Origin: an uncultured Clostridium sp.
GTDB lineage: Bacteria > Bacillota > Clostridia > TANB77 > CAG-508
Length of the DNA: 33,950 nucleotides
Direction: 5' to 3'
NCBI GenBank assembly: GCA_900556975.1
Contig: USQZ01000014.1
Coordinates: 1 to 33,950 of the forward strand
Shown here in pieces: positions 7,298-14,596 of the stretch (positions within the stretch are counted from its first letter, which is position 1; each line of letters opens with the position of its first letter). The position numbers and the translations under genes are program-made. The notes below the pieces were generated by a model, which worked only from the letters and a program-made list of their open reading frames with translations, was not told where the DNA came from and made no database searches.

Positions 7298-8015
7298 TCA
7301 TTTTAGAAGTTTTTGAACTTCATCATCTTTTAGATATCTCCATTTTCCAATAGTTAATCCCTCTAAAGATATTGTTCCAATCTTACTTCTGTGTAATGCT
7401 AATACTTTTTTTCCTATTGCATCACACATTCTTCTAACTTCTCTATTTTTTCCTTCATGTATCACAATTTCTAATCTAGTTTTGTTGTTCTCTTTATCTT
7501 CCATAATTCTTTTTACTTTAGCTGGACTAGTTTTAAATCCATCATCTAAAACAACACCGTTTCTTAATTTTTCAATTTCATCATCTGAAACTTGTCCTTT
7601 TAAAGTAACTGTATAAGTTTTTGTAACTTCATTTTTTGGATGAGTTATTTTATAAACAAAATCTCCATCATTAGTTAAAATCAAGGCTCCAGATGTGTAC
7701 ATGTCTAGTCTTCCAACCGGTACAAGTCTTTCTTTTACATGAACTAAATCTGTAACTTTATCTCTACTAAATTGTTCCTTTACTGTTGTTACATATCCTA
7801 TAGGTTTATTTAGTAAAATATATACTTTATTATCTTCTGGTTCAACTTTTCTACCGATTAAATTCAACTACATCTTTTTGTGGATCAACTTTAATTCCTA
7901 GTTCTGTCTTTACTTCACCATTTACCTTTACTTTGCCTTCTAATATAAGCTCTTCACATTTTCTTCTTGATGCTATCCCACAACTTGCTAAATATTTTTG
8001 TAATCTTTCTTCCAA
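7298..8015 (-). pseudogene. rluB: 23S rRNA pseudouridine synthase RluB/RsuA type, frameshifted
   Basis: The gene begins at TTG 8015 with AGGAAGAGG just upstream. The first 53 codons encode a full S4 RNA-binding domain (EERLQKYLASCGIASRRKCE, then VKVNGEVKTELGIKVD), ending DVVEFN. The catalytic domain continues in the next frame from about 7855: GRKVEPEDNKVYILLNKPIG, VPVGRLDMYTSGALILTNDG with the catalytic Asp, and GKNREVRRMC. Removing one base (G on the plus strand near 7856) joins them as DVVEFNGRKVEPEDNKV, an expected RluB junction, giving about 238 aa, the family length. A stand-alone read from TTG 7867 would lack the S4 domain. Either a sequencing or assembly error or a real mutation. Confidence 0.85.
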
Positions 8016-8036
8016 CTTTCTTCCTCTTCCTTTTTA

Positions 8037-8942
8037 TTATTCTTCATCTAGCTTTTCTAAAATATCTTTAAAATACTTTGGTAATTCTGCTGTATATTCA
8101 ACTTCTTTGTTTGTAGTTGGATGTTTGAATTTAATTTTGTATGCATGAAGCATTTGTCCTTCTACATCAAATCTATTTTTTCCATTAGAATATGTATAAT
8201 CACCAATTATCGGATATCCTATTTCTGAAAGGTGAACTCTTATTTGATGAGTTCTACCTGTTTCTATGACCACTTCTAGTAATGTACAGTCGCTATATCT
8301 TTTTAATACTTTGAAATGAGTTACTGCTTTTTTACCATCTTTATCAACAGCCATTTTCTTTCTATCTTTTTTACTTCTTCCTATTGGCATATCTATAGTT
8401 GCTTCATTTTCTTTAACTCTTCCACGAACCAAAGCTAAATATGTTTTTGTTGTTTTATGTTCTTTTATTTGTTCGCTAATATTTAAATGAGCTTTATCAT
8501 TTTTAGCAACAATTATAATACCTGATGTGTCTTTATCAATTCTATGAACAATTCCTGGTCTGATTTCTCCACCTATTCCTGATAAAGAATCTTTGCATCT
8601 TGCCATTATTGCATTTGCAAGTGTTCCATCTGGATTTCCATTGCCAGGATGAACTACCATTCCTTTTTCCTTATTTATTATTATAATATCACTATCCTCA
8701 TATATTACGTTTAATGGAATTTCTTCTGCTTTTAGTTTTGATTCTTTTGGTTTCTCAAATTCAATTGCTATTTTATCATTAGCTTTAACTTTGTAAGATG
8801 CTTTTTCTTTTTTTCCGTTTACTAGAATTTTGTCATCTTCTATTAATTTTTGAACTGTCATTCGAGATATATCTGAATCTAATTCTGCAATTGCTTTGTC
8901 TAGTCTAATTCCATCTTCTTTTATTATGTACTCTTTCTCCAA
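8037..8942 (-). CDS. rluD: 23S rRNA pseudouridine synthase RluD family
   Basis: RluD-type enzymes convert specific uridines of 23S rRNA to pseudouridine. The 301-aa product has an N-terminal S4 domain (RLDKAIAELDSDISRMTVQK, with KILVNGKK), then the catalytic segment PGIVHRIDKDTSGIIIVAKN with the active-site Asp in HRIDxDTSG. Later motifs are ETGRTHQIRVHLSEIGYPIIG and GQMLHAYKIKFKHP. The start is TTG at 8942, with AAAGGA about 9 nt upstream. rluB follows after about 20 nt, so the two are co-transcribed. Which uridines are modified cannot be told from sequence. Confidence 0.93.
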   Translation of the reverse strand: MEKEYIIKEDGIRLDKAIAELDSDISRMTVQKLIEDDKILVNGKKEKASYKVKANDKIAIEFEKPKESKLKAEEIPLNVIYEDSDIIIINKEKGMVVHPGNGNPDGTLANAIMARCKDSLSGIGGEIRPGIVHRIDKDTSGIIIVAKNDKAHLNISEQIKEHKTTKTYLALVRGRVKENEATIDMPIGRSKKDRKKMAVDKDGKKAVTHFKVLKRYSDCTLLEVVIETGRTHQIRVHLSEIGYPIIGDYTYSNGKNRFDVEGQMLHAYKIKFKHPTTNKEVEYTAELPKYFKDILEKLDEE

Positions 8943-8964
8943 TTTGTTTTTCCTTTCTTTAATG

Positions 8965-10665
8965 CTATTGATTTTCTGATGTCGTTTCTGTTATTGTTTT
9001 TATTCCTTCAGTTCTTTCGTATATTACAAATTTTGCATCTTGTGTTTCTTCTTCAATTGTTGTTGGATATATTTTTTTATAATCTAAGTCTTTCTTTAAT
9101 TTTTTATTTAGATTTGAATCTGAATATGTGATTACATGTGTTATTCCATATTTTTCAAAGATTTCATCATATTTTGCTGCTCCTGTTGCTACATTTTGTA
9201 CATCCATGAATATATCTTCTCCATCGTCTGGATTTCCTGTTTTGGTATTATATTGTGGTGTATATAAATCACATCTAGAATCAATCATTACAGGAATTCC
9301 TTCATATATTAAATAACTTCCATAATTATATTCATTAAATAATTTAATGTTTTTATAATCTAAATTTTCTTTTATCCATTCAGCTGCATATATTGGATAA
9401 TTTGCATTTGTGTAATACTGAGCTTTTAGTTTTGGCTTGAAATTTTGTATTGCAATTATTATAACAGCTGTTGATAAAATAACTTTTGCATAAAAATTCG
9501 TGACCACTGTAATTATTTTTTCTTGTAGCTTTGGTGAGTATTTCTCAAATATTTCTCCCAACAAATCAGCTAATATTGGAGTACAAATAATCAAGAACAT
9601 TGATACCTGTCTTCTTGAATTAAGTGCTAAATATAAAATTCCTAAATAGTAACATAAGTGTTTTAAATCTATTTTTATATCAATGAATGTTAATACTACA
9701 ACAAACATCAAGAAAAATGCTACAAAATCTTTATTACTTCTAAGATCTAATGGCATATGTTCATTTATTACTTCCATTGTATTTCCAGACATTGTTTTAT
9801 AAAGATATGTGTATGGAGTTGTAATTCCTGTTGGTGTAAATATTCCCATAAATGCACATATAATCATTACCAAGATTAATTTTTTTACATTATCATTTCT
9901 TGTTACTCTAATTTTATATGGATTTTTCTGAGCTTCTGCTCTTTTAACTTTATTGTGTTCTATTTTTTCTTTAAGTTCTGCTATTCTTTGTTCATATCCA
10001 TCTTTAGCTCTGTATTTCTCATAAAAAATCTTCAATCTTACAATTAAATCAATTGTAAAAATATTAAGTGAAATGATGTATTCAAAAATATATGGAACAA
10101 ATAAAACAAAGAAGAATGGCCATACTGCCATATGTAAATTAACAATTAATAATGAAAATACTACCAAGCCAAATGCATAACGTTTTTTTCCACTTTCTAA
10201 AAATTTTTCTATTAAATATATGGTTAATACCATTAATGAAAAAGATACAAGTTGTGCTCTTGCTGCCAAATACGGTTGCATTAAGTACATTGCAATAAAT
10301 GTTACAATTGCAGACAATGGTGCATTTTTTGATATTTTATTTGAGGTAAAATATACTGAAAGTGCTAGAATGCTTGTAAGCACTATTGTTGATACATATA
10401 TACCCATCATTCCACCTAAACTGTAAACTCCATATATTGATAAATCATATAACCAATGTGGAAATGTATATGGAAGTTCATGCCATGAAAAAGGATCTTC
10501 TTTTAAATTTCCTATTCCGTTTTGAGCAATATACTCTCCTACTTTTATTGTGTAAAAAGTATCATTTTGTAACCCTTTAGGTGCAATAGATGCACAGTAT
10601 ATTATTAATAATACTGCTATAATTACGTGAAATTTATATCTTTTTATTTTGCTTGTATTTTCCAT
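8965..10665 (-). CDS. Polytopic membrane protein, GT-C glycosyltransferase-like
   Basis: The 566-aa protein has roughly ten or more hydrophobic helices. A first extracellular loop after TM1 has NDTFYTIKVGEYIAQNG and DPFSWHELPYTFPHWLYD, a layout typical of GT-C enzymes, where an acidic residue in this loop is catalytic. A charged cytoplasmic stretch (about 215-255, KYRAKDGYEQRIAELKEKIE) interrupts the helices. A C-terminal soluble domain contains YAAEWIKENL, FNEYNYGSYLIYEG and DSRCDLYTP, also seen in GT-C-like proteins. Transfer of a sugar from a lipid-linked donor is inferred and the substrate is unknown. AAAGGG precedes the ATG. It sits 22 nt upstream of rluD. Confidence 0.6.
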   Translation of the reverse strand: MENTSKIKRYKFHVIIAVLLIIYCASIAPKGLQNDTFYTIKVGEYIAQNGIGNLKEDPFSWHELPYTFPHWLYDLSIYGVYSLGGMMGIYVSTIVLTSILALSVYFTSNKISKNAPLSAIVTFIAMYLMQPYLAARAQLVSFSLMVLTIYLIEKFLESGKKRYAFGLVVFSLLIVNLHMAVWPFFFVLFVPYIFEYIISLNIFTIDLIVRLKIFYEKYRAKDGYEQRIAELKEKIEHNKVKRAEAQKNPYKIRVTRNDNVKKLILVMIICAFMGIFTPTGITTPYTYLYKTMSGNTMEVINEHMPLDLRSNKDFVAFFLMFVVVLTFIDIKIDLKHLCYYLGILYLALNSRRQVSMFLIICTPILADLLGEIFEKYSPKLQEKIITVVTNFYAKVILSTAVIIIAIQNFKPKLKAQYYTNANYPIYAAEWIKENLDYKNIKLFNEYNYGSYLIYEGIPVMIDSRCDLYTPQYNTKTGNPDDGEDIFMDVQNVATGAAKYDEIFEKYGITHVITYSDSNLNKKLKKDLDYKKIYPTTIEEETQDAKFVIYERTEGIKTITETTSENQ

Positions 10666-10682
10666 TGTCTTTTCCCTTTCTC

Positions 10683-11417
10683 TTATACTTCAAATTCTGC
10701 ATAAACAGCTGAATGATCTGAATATTCAGTTTTTATTGTTTCCATTTTTAATAACTTTATATTTTTTGAGTAAAAAATTGTATCAATACATCCATTTCCA
10801 TTTGCTGAAAACCATGTTTCTTCATTATTTTCTAACTTATTTAGATGCTCTTTTAACATTTCATATTCAGGATACTTATCGCTTTTGGTGAATTCATATT
10901 TATGTTTTCCAACCTTTTCAACACCTATATTAAAATCTCCACCGATTATAATTATTTCATTATCATCTATTTTCTCTATAATGTTTATCAATTCTTCTGT
11001 TGCCAATTTTCTCTCTTCAAAATTTGTTGGATAATGTATAGAAAATAAATTTAGTTTAGTGGTTCCAAATGATATTTTATTACATAATAATCCTCTTTGC
11101 TCATTTGCTGGATCTACTAGCGGCATTAAATAATTTGTTGAATATTCTATTGGAAATCTTGATAAAATTCCGTCTCCATAATATCCATTCTTATATTTAA
11201 TATTTATTCCCATTGTTCTATAAGGTAATTCAATATGTTTTGAAAAAGTATATATCTGATTTTCGCTATATACTCTTTGTGTGTACATGTCTATTTCTTG
11301 AAGAAATAATATATCTGGTTTATATTTTTTCAAAAATTTTGCTTGTCTTTCAACATCAATAATTCCGTCTAACCCTTCGCCATGACACATATTAAATGTT
11401 ATAGTTTTTAATATCAT
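10683..11417 (-). CDS. Endonuclease/exonuclease/phosphatase-family protein
   Basis: This is a single-domain, 244-aa metal-dependent phosphodiesterase. EEP motifs in order are ITFNMCHGEG (N-terminal strand with catalytic Asn), DILFLQEID (metal-binding Glu), IHYPTN, IIIGGDFNIG (GDFN) and YSDHSAVYAEF (catalytic SDH). I place the start at ATG 11417, where GAGGGTGGT precedes it; an ATG 54 nt further upstream lacks homology. The substrate could be DNA, a phospholipid head group or a nucleotide. No signal peptide is visible, so it is probably cytoplasmic. The GT-C-like gene follows within about 20 nt. Confidence 0.85.
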   Translation of the reverse strand: MILKTITFNMCHGEGLDGIIDVERQAKFLKKYKPDILFLQEIDMYTQRVYSENQIYTFSKHIELPYRTMGINIKYKNGYYGDGILSRFPIEYSTNYLMPLVDPANEQRGLLCNKISFGTTKLNLFSIHYPTNFEERKLATEELINIIEKIDDNEIIIIGGDFNIGVEKVGKHKYEFTKSDKYPEYEMLKEHLNKLENNEETWFSANGNGCIDTIFYSKNIKLLKMETIKTEYSDHSAVYAEFEV

Positions 11418-11489
11418 TTTACCACCCTCTTTTTCGTGTAAAATTATATCAAACTGTTCTATATTATTCAATAATTTGGTTTTAAAAAA

Positions 11490-11521
11490 AGAAAAAAACG
11501 ACCAATGCTTTCATTAGCCGT
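11490..11521 (-). terminator. Intrinsic terminator after the SSB-like gene
   Basis: On the minus strand ACGGCTAATG-AAAG-CATTGGTCGT forms a 10-bp stem (two G-U pairs) followed by TTTTTTTC. Confidence 0.88.
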
Positions 11522-11548
11522 CCTTTCCTTTATTATATTTATATTATA

Positions 11549-12229
11549 TTATCCAACTTCTTCAGCTGTTTCATCTTTTTTGTCTATAATTTCCATGCTT
11601 GATATTGAAACTTCATATGCAACTCTTGTTTCAGATGTTCCATCTTCAAATTTCTTTTCATATTTTCTGCTTTGAACTCTACCAATAATTTTTACTTCTG
11701 TTCCTACTTCCATGTTTTGGCAGAATCTTGCATTTCTTCCCCAAGCTATACAAGGAATGTAATCTGATTTATTATATGCTCTGTTTACTGCTAATAATAA
11801 ATCTGAAATTTCTCTATCAAAAGGTGTTTGTCTGTATATTGGTTTCTTACAAACATATCCTGATAGTGTAACTTCGTTTGTTACTACATCTTTCTTTTCT
11901 TCGCTTTCTTCATTTTCCTCTTGCTCTTCTACTTCTACAATATCTTTTGCAAATACTGTTAGTATTAGCTTATTTCTTTCATTTTGATAACTATTATATG
12001 ATCTAAATTGACCATGAATACAAAGTTTTTTACCTATTTCCAAATCAAAATTTGTTAATAATCTTTCAGATACTGTTATAGGTATAATATCAACTGCCGA
12101 ACTTAATCTTGGTACCTCTAAATCAAATATGTAAAATTTCTCACCATATATCTCATGACTATATGTTTTTTCACTTGTAACTTTTCCAACTAATACTAGA
12201 TGGTTATTTTCTAATAAATTTGTAACCAC
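11549..12229 (-). CDS. Tandem OB-fold, SSB-like DNA-binding protein
   Basis: The 226-aa protein has two OB-fold halves separated by an acidic linker (about 109-123, EVEEQEENEESEEKK). The N-terminal half is divergent (LVLVGKVTSEKTYSHEIYGE; KLCIHGQFRSYNSYQN). The C-terminal half is closer to bacterial SSB (VTLSGYVCKKPIYRQTP, DLLLAVNRAYNKSDYIPCIA, WGRNARFCQNMEVGTEVKII). The tail EIIDKKDETAEEVG is acidic but lacks the canonical DDDIPF-type tip that recruits SSB partners. GTG start with AAGGAGG 8 nt upstream. It may be an accessory SSB rather than the replicative one; no rpsF or rpsR neighbours are present. Confidence 0.75.
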   Translation of the reverse strand: MVTNLLENNHLVLVGKVTSEKTYSHEIYGEKFYIFDLEVPRLSSAVDIIPITVSERLLTNFDLEIGKKLCIHGQFRSYNSYQNERNKLILTVFAKDIVEVEEQEENEESEEKKDVVTNEVTLSGYVCKKPIYRQTPFDREISDLLLAVNRAYNKSDYIPCIAWGRNARFCQNMEVGTEVKIIGRVQSRKYEKKFEDGTSETRVAYEVSISSMEIIDKKDETAEEVG

Positions 12230-12350
12230 TCTTTTTTCCTCCTTATTTTATCTATTGTGTTTTTCACATATATGCCTGTTTTTATTTTTAAATTTCTTTA
12301 GAAACATCTACATTATAGCACAATTTTTCCATTTTGTCTACATAAAAAGT

Positions 12351-12833
12351 TTATGTTTTTACCAGAAAAGTTAAAATTTTCATAGAAATTTCCTCGTAAA
12401 TGCGATTTTTATTAAAATTATTTTCTAATTTTATTTCTTGACTCTCTATTTTTTCTTTGTCTAAATTTTCTATTTCTCTTTGCAAATCTAATATAATTTC
12501 ATCATTTTCGTTACTAATAATAGTTATTGTTGCTCTTGAATTAAATCCAAAAGTTATTACATATTGATCTTCTGCCATATTTAATAATTTCACATTTTCT
12601 TTAAAATCCGTATTTATTATTAAATACTTACTTGAATCAAGGATCTTTTTTAGTATGTCGTCATCTTCAATTTGATCAAATATTATAATAATATCGAATT
12701 TCACATTTTTTATATTTTCAATTGTATGTTTGGTTATAATTACAATATTTTTTTCATGAATACTATATTTCTCTAAAGTCTTTTCAATTTCATTTATATT
12801 ATTACTTTTAGTAATTATTCCTATAACGGCCAT
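12351..12833 (-). CDS. Unknown 160-aa protein
   Basis: The N-terminus (MAVIGIITKSNNINEIEKTL) and KFDIIIIFDQIEDDD suggest a small Rossmann-like alpha/beta fold. The middle segment KYLIINTDFKENVKLL plus YVITFGFNSRATITIIS recalls the central domain of Mur ligases (N-aDD...ITYGfn..A). The Mur P-loop and catalytic residues are absent, so I do not call it an enzyme. The C-terminal third is charged and probably helical. GAGGT precedes the ATG. It is divergent from the 12942 gene and lies upstream of the SSB-like gene with about 120 nt between. Confidence 0.6.
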   Translation of the reverse strand: MAVIGIITKSNNINEIEKTLEKYSIHEKNIVIITKHTIENIKNVKFDIIIIFDQIEDDDILKKILDSSKYLIINTDFKENVKLLNMAEDQYVITFGFNSRATITIISNENDEIILDLQREIENLDKEKIESQEIKLENNFNKNRIYEEISMKILTFLVKT

Positions 12834-12941
12834 ACTTTTACCTCTCTTTTTTTAATTATATGCTCTCTTCTCACATTTTTTCCTTTTTTTCATAATATAT
12901 ACTAAGCGAAAGCTAATTTATATAAAGGAATGATAGAAATA

Positions 12942-13376
12942 ATGGAAATAGAAAAAGATGTATGTCCAGTTGTTAAAGTAGATGGATTTATTGAAAAAGG
13001 CAAACAATTCGATATGGAAATAATTGTTCCAGAAGACGATAGAAATGTTATCTACGGTATTTTAAAAGACAGACATGGCGAGCCTATATGTGATGCTGTT
13101 GTTAAACTAATTGAAGTTGTTATGGAATGTGGTGAAAAAGAAAGACGTCCAGTATCTCATACATTTTCTGATAAAAATGGCGAGTTTGTTTTTGGACCTC
13201 TTTGCCCAGATAGATCTTATGAAATCCAAATATGGGTTGATAGAGTAAAACACATTAAAGTTTGCGATGAGTGTCCTTTTGATAAAAAAAGATGTTTAAA
13301 AGGTATTAAACTTGATTCTTGTCATCACAAAGAAAAACCATGTGAACCAGAATTTCCTTGTCCTTGTAAAAGATAA
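12942..13376 (+). CDS. Carboxypeptidase-regulatory-like domain protein with Cys-rich tail
   Basis: The 144-aa protein has a beta-sandwich domain of the CarboxypepD_reg/Cna-B type (about 36-95): VIYGILKDRHGEPICDAVVK, then HTFSDKNGEFVFGPLCPD and RSYEIQIW. The C-terminus is rich in Cys and Lys (CDECPFDKKRCLKG, SCHHKEKPCEPEFPCPCKR), with about ten cysteines overall. There is no signal peptide or membrane segment. Such Cys-rich, non-secreted clostridial proteins are sometimes spore-coat or surface components; that is inference only. The ATG at 12942 is 12 nt from AAAGGA. An ATG at 12930 touches the ribosome site and is less likely. Confidence 0.75.
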   Translation: MEIEKDVCPVVKVDGFIEKGKQFDMEIIVPEDDRNVIYGILKDRHGEPICDAVVKLIEVVMECGEKERRPVSHTFSDKNGEFVFGPLCPDRSYEIQIWVDRVKHIKVCDECPFDKKRCLKGIKLDSCHHKEKPCEPEFPCPCKR

Positions 13377-13422
13377 TTTAAGTCTTTTCAAATAAGTACA
13401 ATTTTTATTTATAAAGATAAAA

Positions 13423-13485
13423 AGTCCCCAAGCATATTGAATCTAAGATTAATTAGACTCGCTTCTATACTTGGGGGATTTTTTT
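13423..13485. terminator. Bidirectional terminator between converging genes
   Basis: TCCCCAAG (13425-13432) pairs with CTTGGGGA around 13470-13478, with an inner helper stem GAATCTA/TAGACTC. Seven T follow on the plus strand; CTTTTTATCTTT follows on the minus strand. It serves the 12942 gene and probably the 13657-13797 gene. Confidence 0.85.
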
Positions 13486-13655
13486 ATATAATAGGAAATT
13501 TCTCCGAACTTCCTATTATATAAAATAACAATGCACAGAAATTTGTAAATTTCTGTGCACGAATAAAGACGCGGACTTAAAAATGTTATAATTAGTGTAA
13601 ATGTTATAAGTGTCCGCTTTTGCTAAGTGTAAATGTTATAAATGCTAGCTTTTGT
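13485..13655 (+). repeat. Three-hairpin intergenic element, copy A
   Basis: It starts on the T-tract of the preceding terminator. Hairpin 1 is TATATAATAGGAA/TTCCTATTATATA (13485-13497, 13510-13522). Hairpin 2 is TGCACAGAAATTT/AAATTTCTGTGCA (13532-13544, 13547-13559). Hairpin 3 has ends GCGGACTT and AAGTGTCCGC (13571-13617) enclosing ATGTTATAATTAGTG. The element ends CCGCTTTTG. A partial repeat of the right end (AAGTGTAAATGTTATAA...GCTTTTGTTC) follows to about 13655. No coding potential. Confidence 0.85.
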
Positions 13656-13656
13656 T

Positions 13657-13797
13657 CTAAATAACTCCTACTTTTCTTGCAAATTGTTTACCCTTTTTTA
13701 TCATTTTATTTTTTGTTGTTCTGTTCATATCTTGATATAACATCATTGCGGCTACAGTTGCTACTGAGCCTATTACAGCACCTTTTACAAATTTCAT
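13657..13797 (-). CDS. 46-aa small protein with N-terminal hydrophobic helix
   Basis: The gene reads MKFVKGAVIGSVATVAAMML, then YQDMNRTTKNKMIKKGKQFA, and ends RKVGVI. A glycine/alanine-rich hydrophobic helix (about 5-20) is followed by a strongly basic tail, the plan of YtxH-like or short membrane-associated proteins. AGGAGGG lies 7 nt upstream of the ATG, a very strong ribosome site. The ATG overlaps the stop of the upstream TSUP half-gene (ATGA, 4 nt), so translation is coupled and it probably belongs to that operon. The function is unknown. Confidence 0.8.
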   Translation of the reverse strand: MKFVKGAVIGSVATVAAMMLYQDMNRTTKNKMIKKGKQFARKVGVI

Positions 13798-14216
13798 TTC
13801 TTTGCCCTCCTATTTTTTATTTTGTTTTCTTCACTATTTTTATTATCTGTTTTTTTCGTTTTTATATACGATGTATAAATTTCATATACTTGAAAAATTG
13901 CGATTATAAGCAAAAAAATTCCAAAAAATTTTTTCAGTTTTTGATTTGGCAGATTGACTGCTATAAGACTTCCCACAATTGCTCCAACTATTCCATAAAT
14001 TATTATATCTTTTGCAGTTTTAAAATCAATTTGCTTGTTTTTTACATTTATTATTATTGATGTAATTGCTGTTGGAATAAAAAATATTAAATTTGTTGCC
14101 TGAGAAATGTGTTGGTCAATATTCATAAAAAGAGTCAGCAATAATATTAATATTGCTCCTCCGCCCATTCCTAAGCTAGTAATTATTCCTGCAATTATAC
14201 CAAATACTACTTCCAT
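13794..14216 (-). CDS. TSUP (TauE/SafE) transporter, C-terminal-half protein
   Basis: The 140-aa protein has four membrane helices. It begins with the TSUP repeat signature IIAGIITSLGMGGGAILI and includes TNLIFFIPTAITSIIINVKN. TSUP transporters are normally about 250 aa with two such repeats and move sulfite, sulfonates or other organic anions. This gene holds one repeat plus a basic cytoplasmic tail. It starts at the base following the TAA of the upstream half and is in the same frame, so a single stop separates the two. Either a natural heterodimer or a nonsense-split gene. Confidence 0.8.
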   Translation of the reverse strand: MEVVFGIIAGIITSLGMGGGAILILLLTLFMNIDQHISQATNLIFFIPTAITSIIINVKNKQIDFKTAKDIIIYGIVGAIVGSLIAVNLPNQKLKKFFGIFLLIIAIFQVYEIYTSYIKTKKTDNKNSEENKIKNRRAKK

Positions 14217-14558
14217 TTAAATCACCATTCTTACAGATGTGTATAAAAGAAATGCTGTAAACAATATTTTTAATATTTTGTCGTTCATTTTTTTTAATAA
14301 AATTGATCCTATTATTCCTCCGATTACTCCTCCGATTGCGCATTTTATACCTATTTCCCATTCTATATATTGATGTTTAAGATATAAAATACAGCTTGTT
14401 ATAACTAATGGTAATATACAAAATATTGATGTTGCTCTTGCTTTTTTTTCATCCATTTTATTTATAATTGAAAAAGCTGGCACTAATATCATTCCTCCAC
14501 CTGCTCCAAATAATCCGCTTATTAGTCCAGCTACAATTCCTATCATTTTATTCTTCAT
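14217..14558 (-). CDS. TSUP (TauE/SafE) transporter, N-terminal-half protein
   Basis: The 113-aa protein has four membrane helices, with IVAGLISGLFGAGGGMILVP (the TSUP G-rich signature) at the start and RATSIFCILPLVITSCILYL after it. It ends directly at a TAA at 14219-14217, followed in frame by the ATG of the second half. The start is uncertain: ATG 14558 has no good ribosome site, while ATG 14546 has GAAG 6 nt upstream. It follows rarA by 38 nt. The transported anion is unknown. Confidence 0.8.
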   Translation of the reverse strand: MKNKMIGIVAGLISGLFGAGGGMILVPAFSIINKMDEKKARATSIFCILPLVITSCILYLKHQYIEWEIGIKCAIGGVIGGIIGSILLKKMNDKILKILFTAFLLYTSVRMVI

Positions 14559-14596
14559 ATTAATATTTTGTCTTTATTCTTTTTTTATATTCAATT

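Noticed and set aside
12351..12833. Truncated Mur ligase
   Set aside because: Only a short central-domain resemblance is visible; P-loop and ligase residues are absent, so it is left as unknown.
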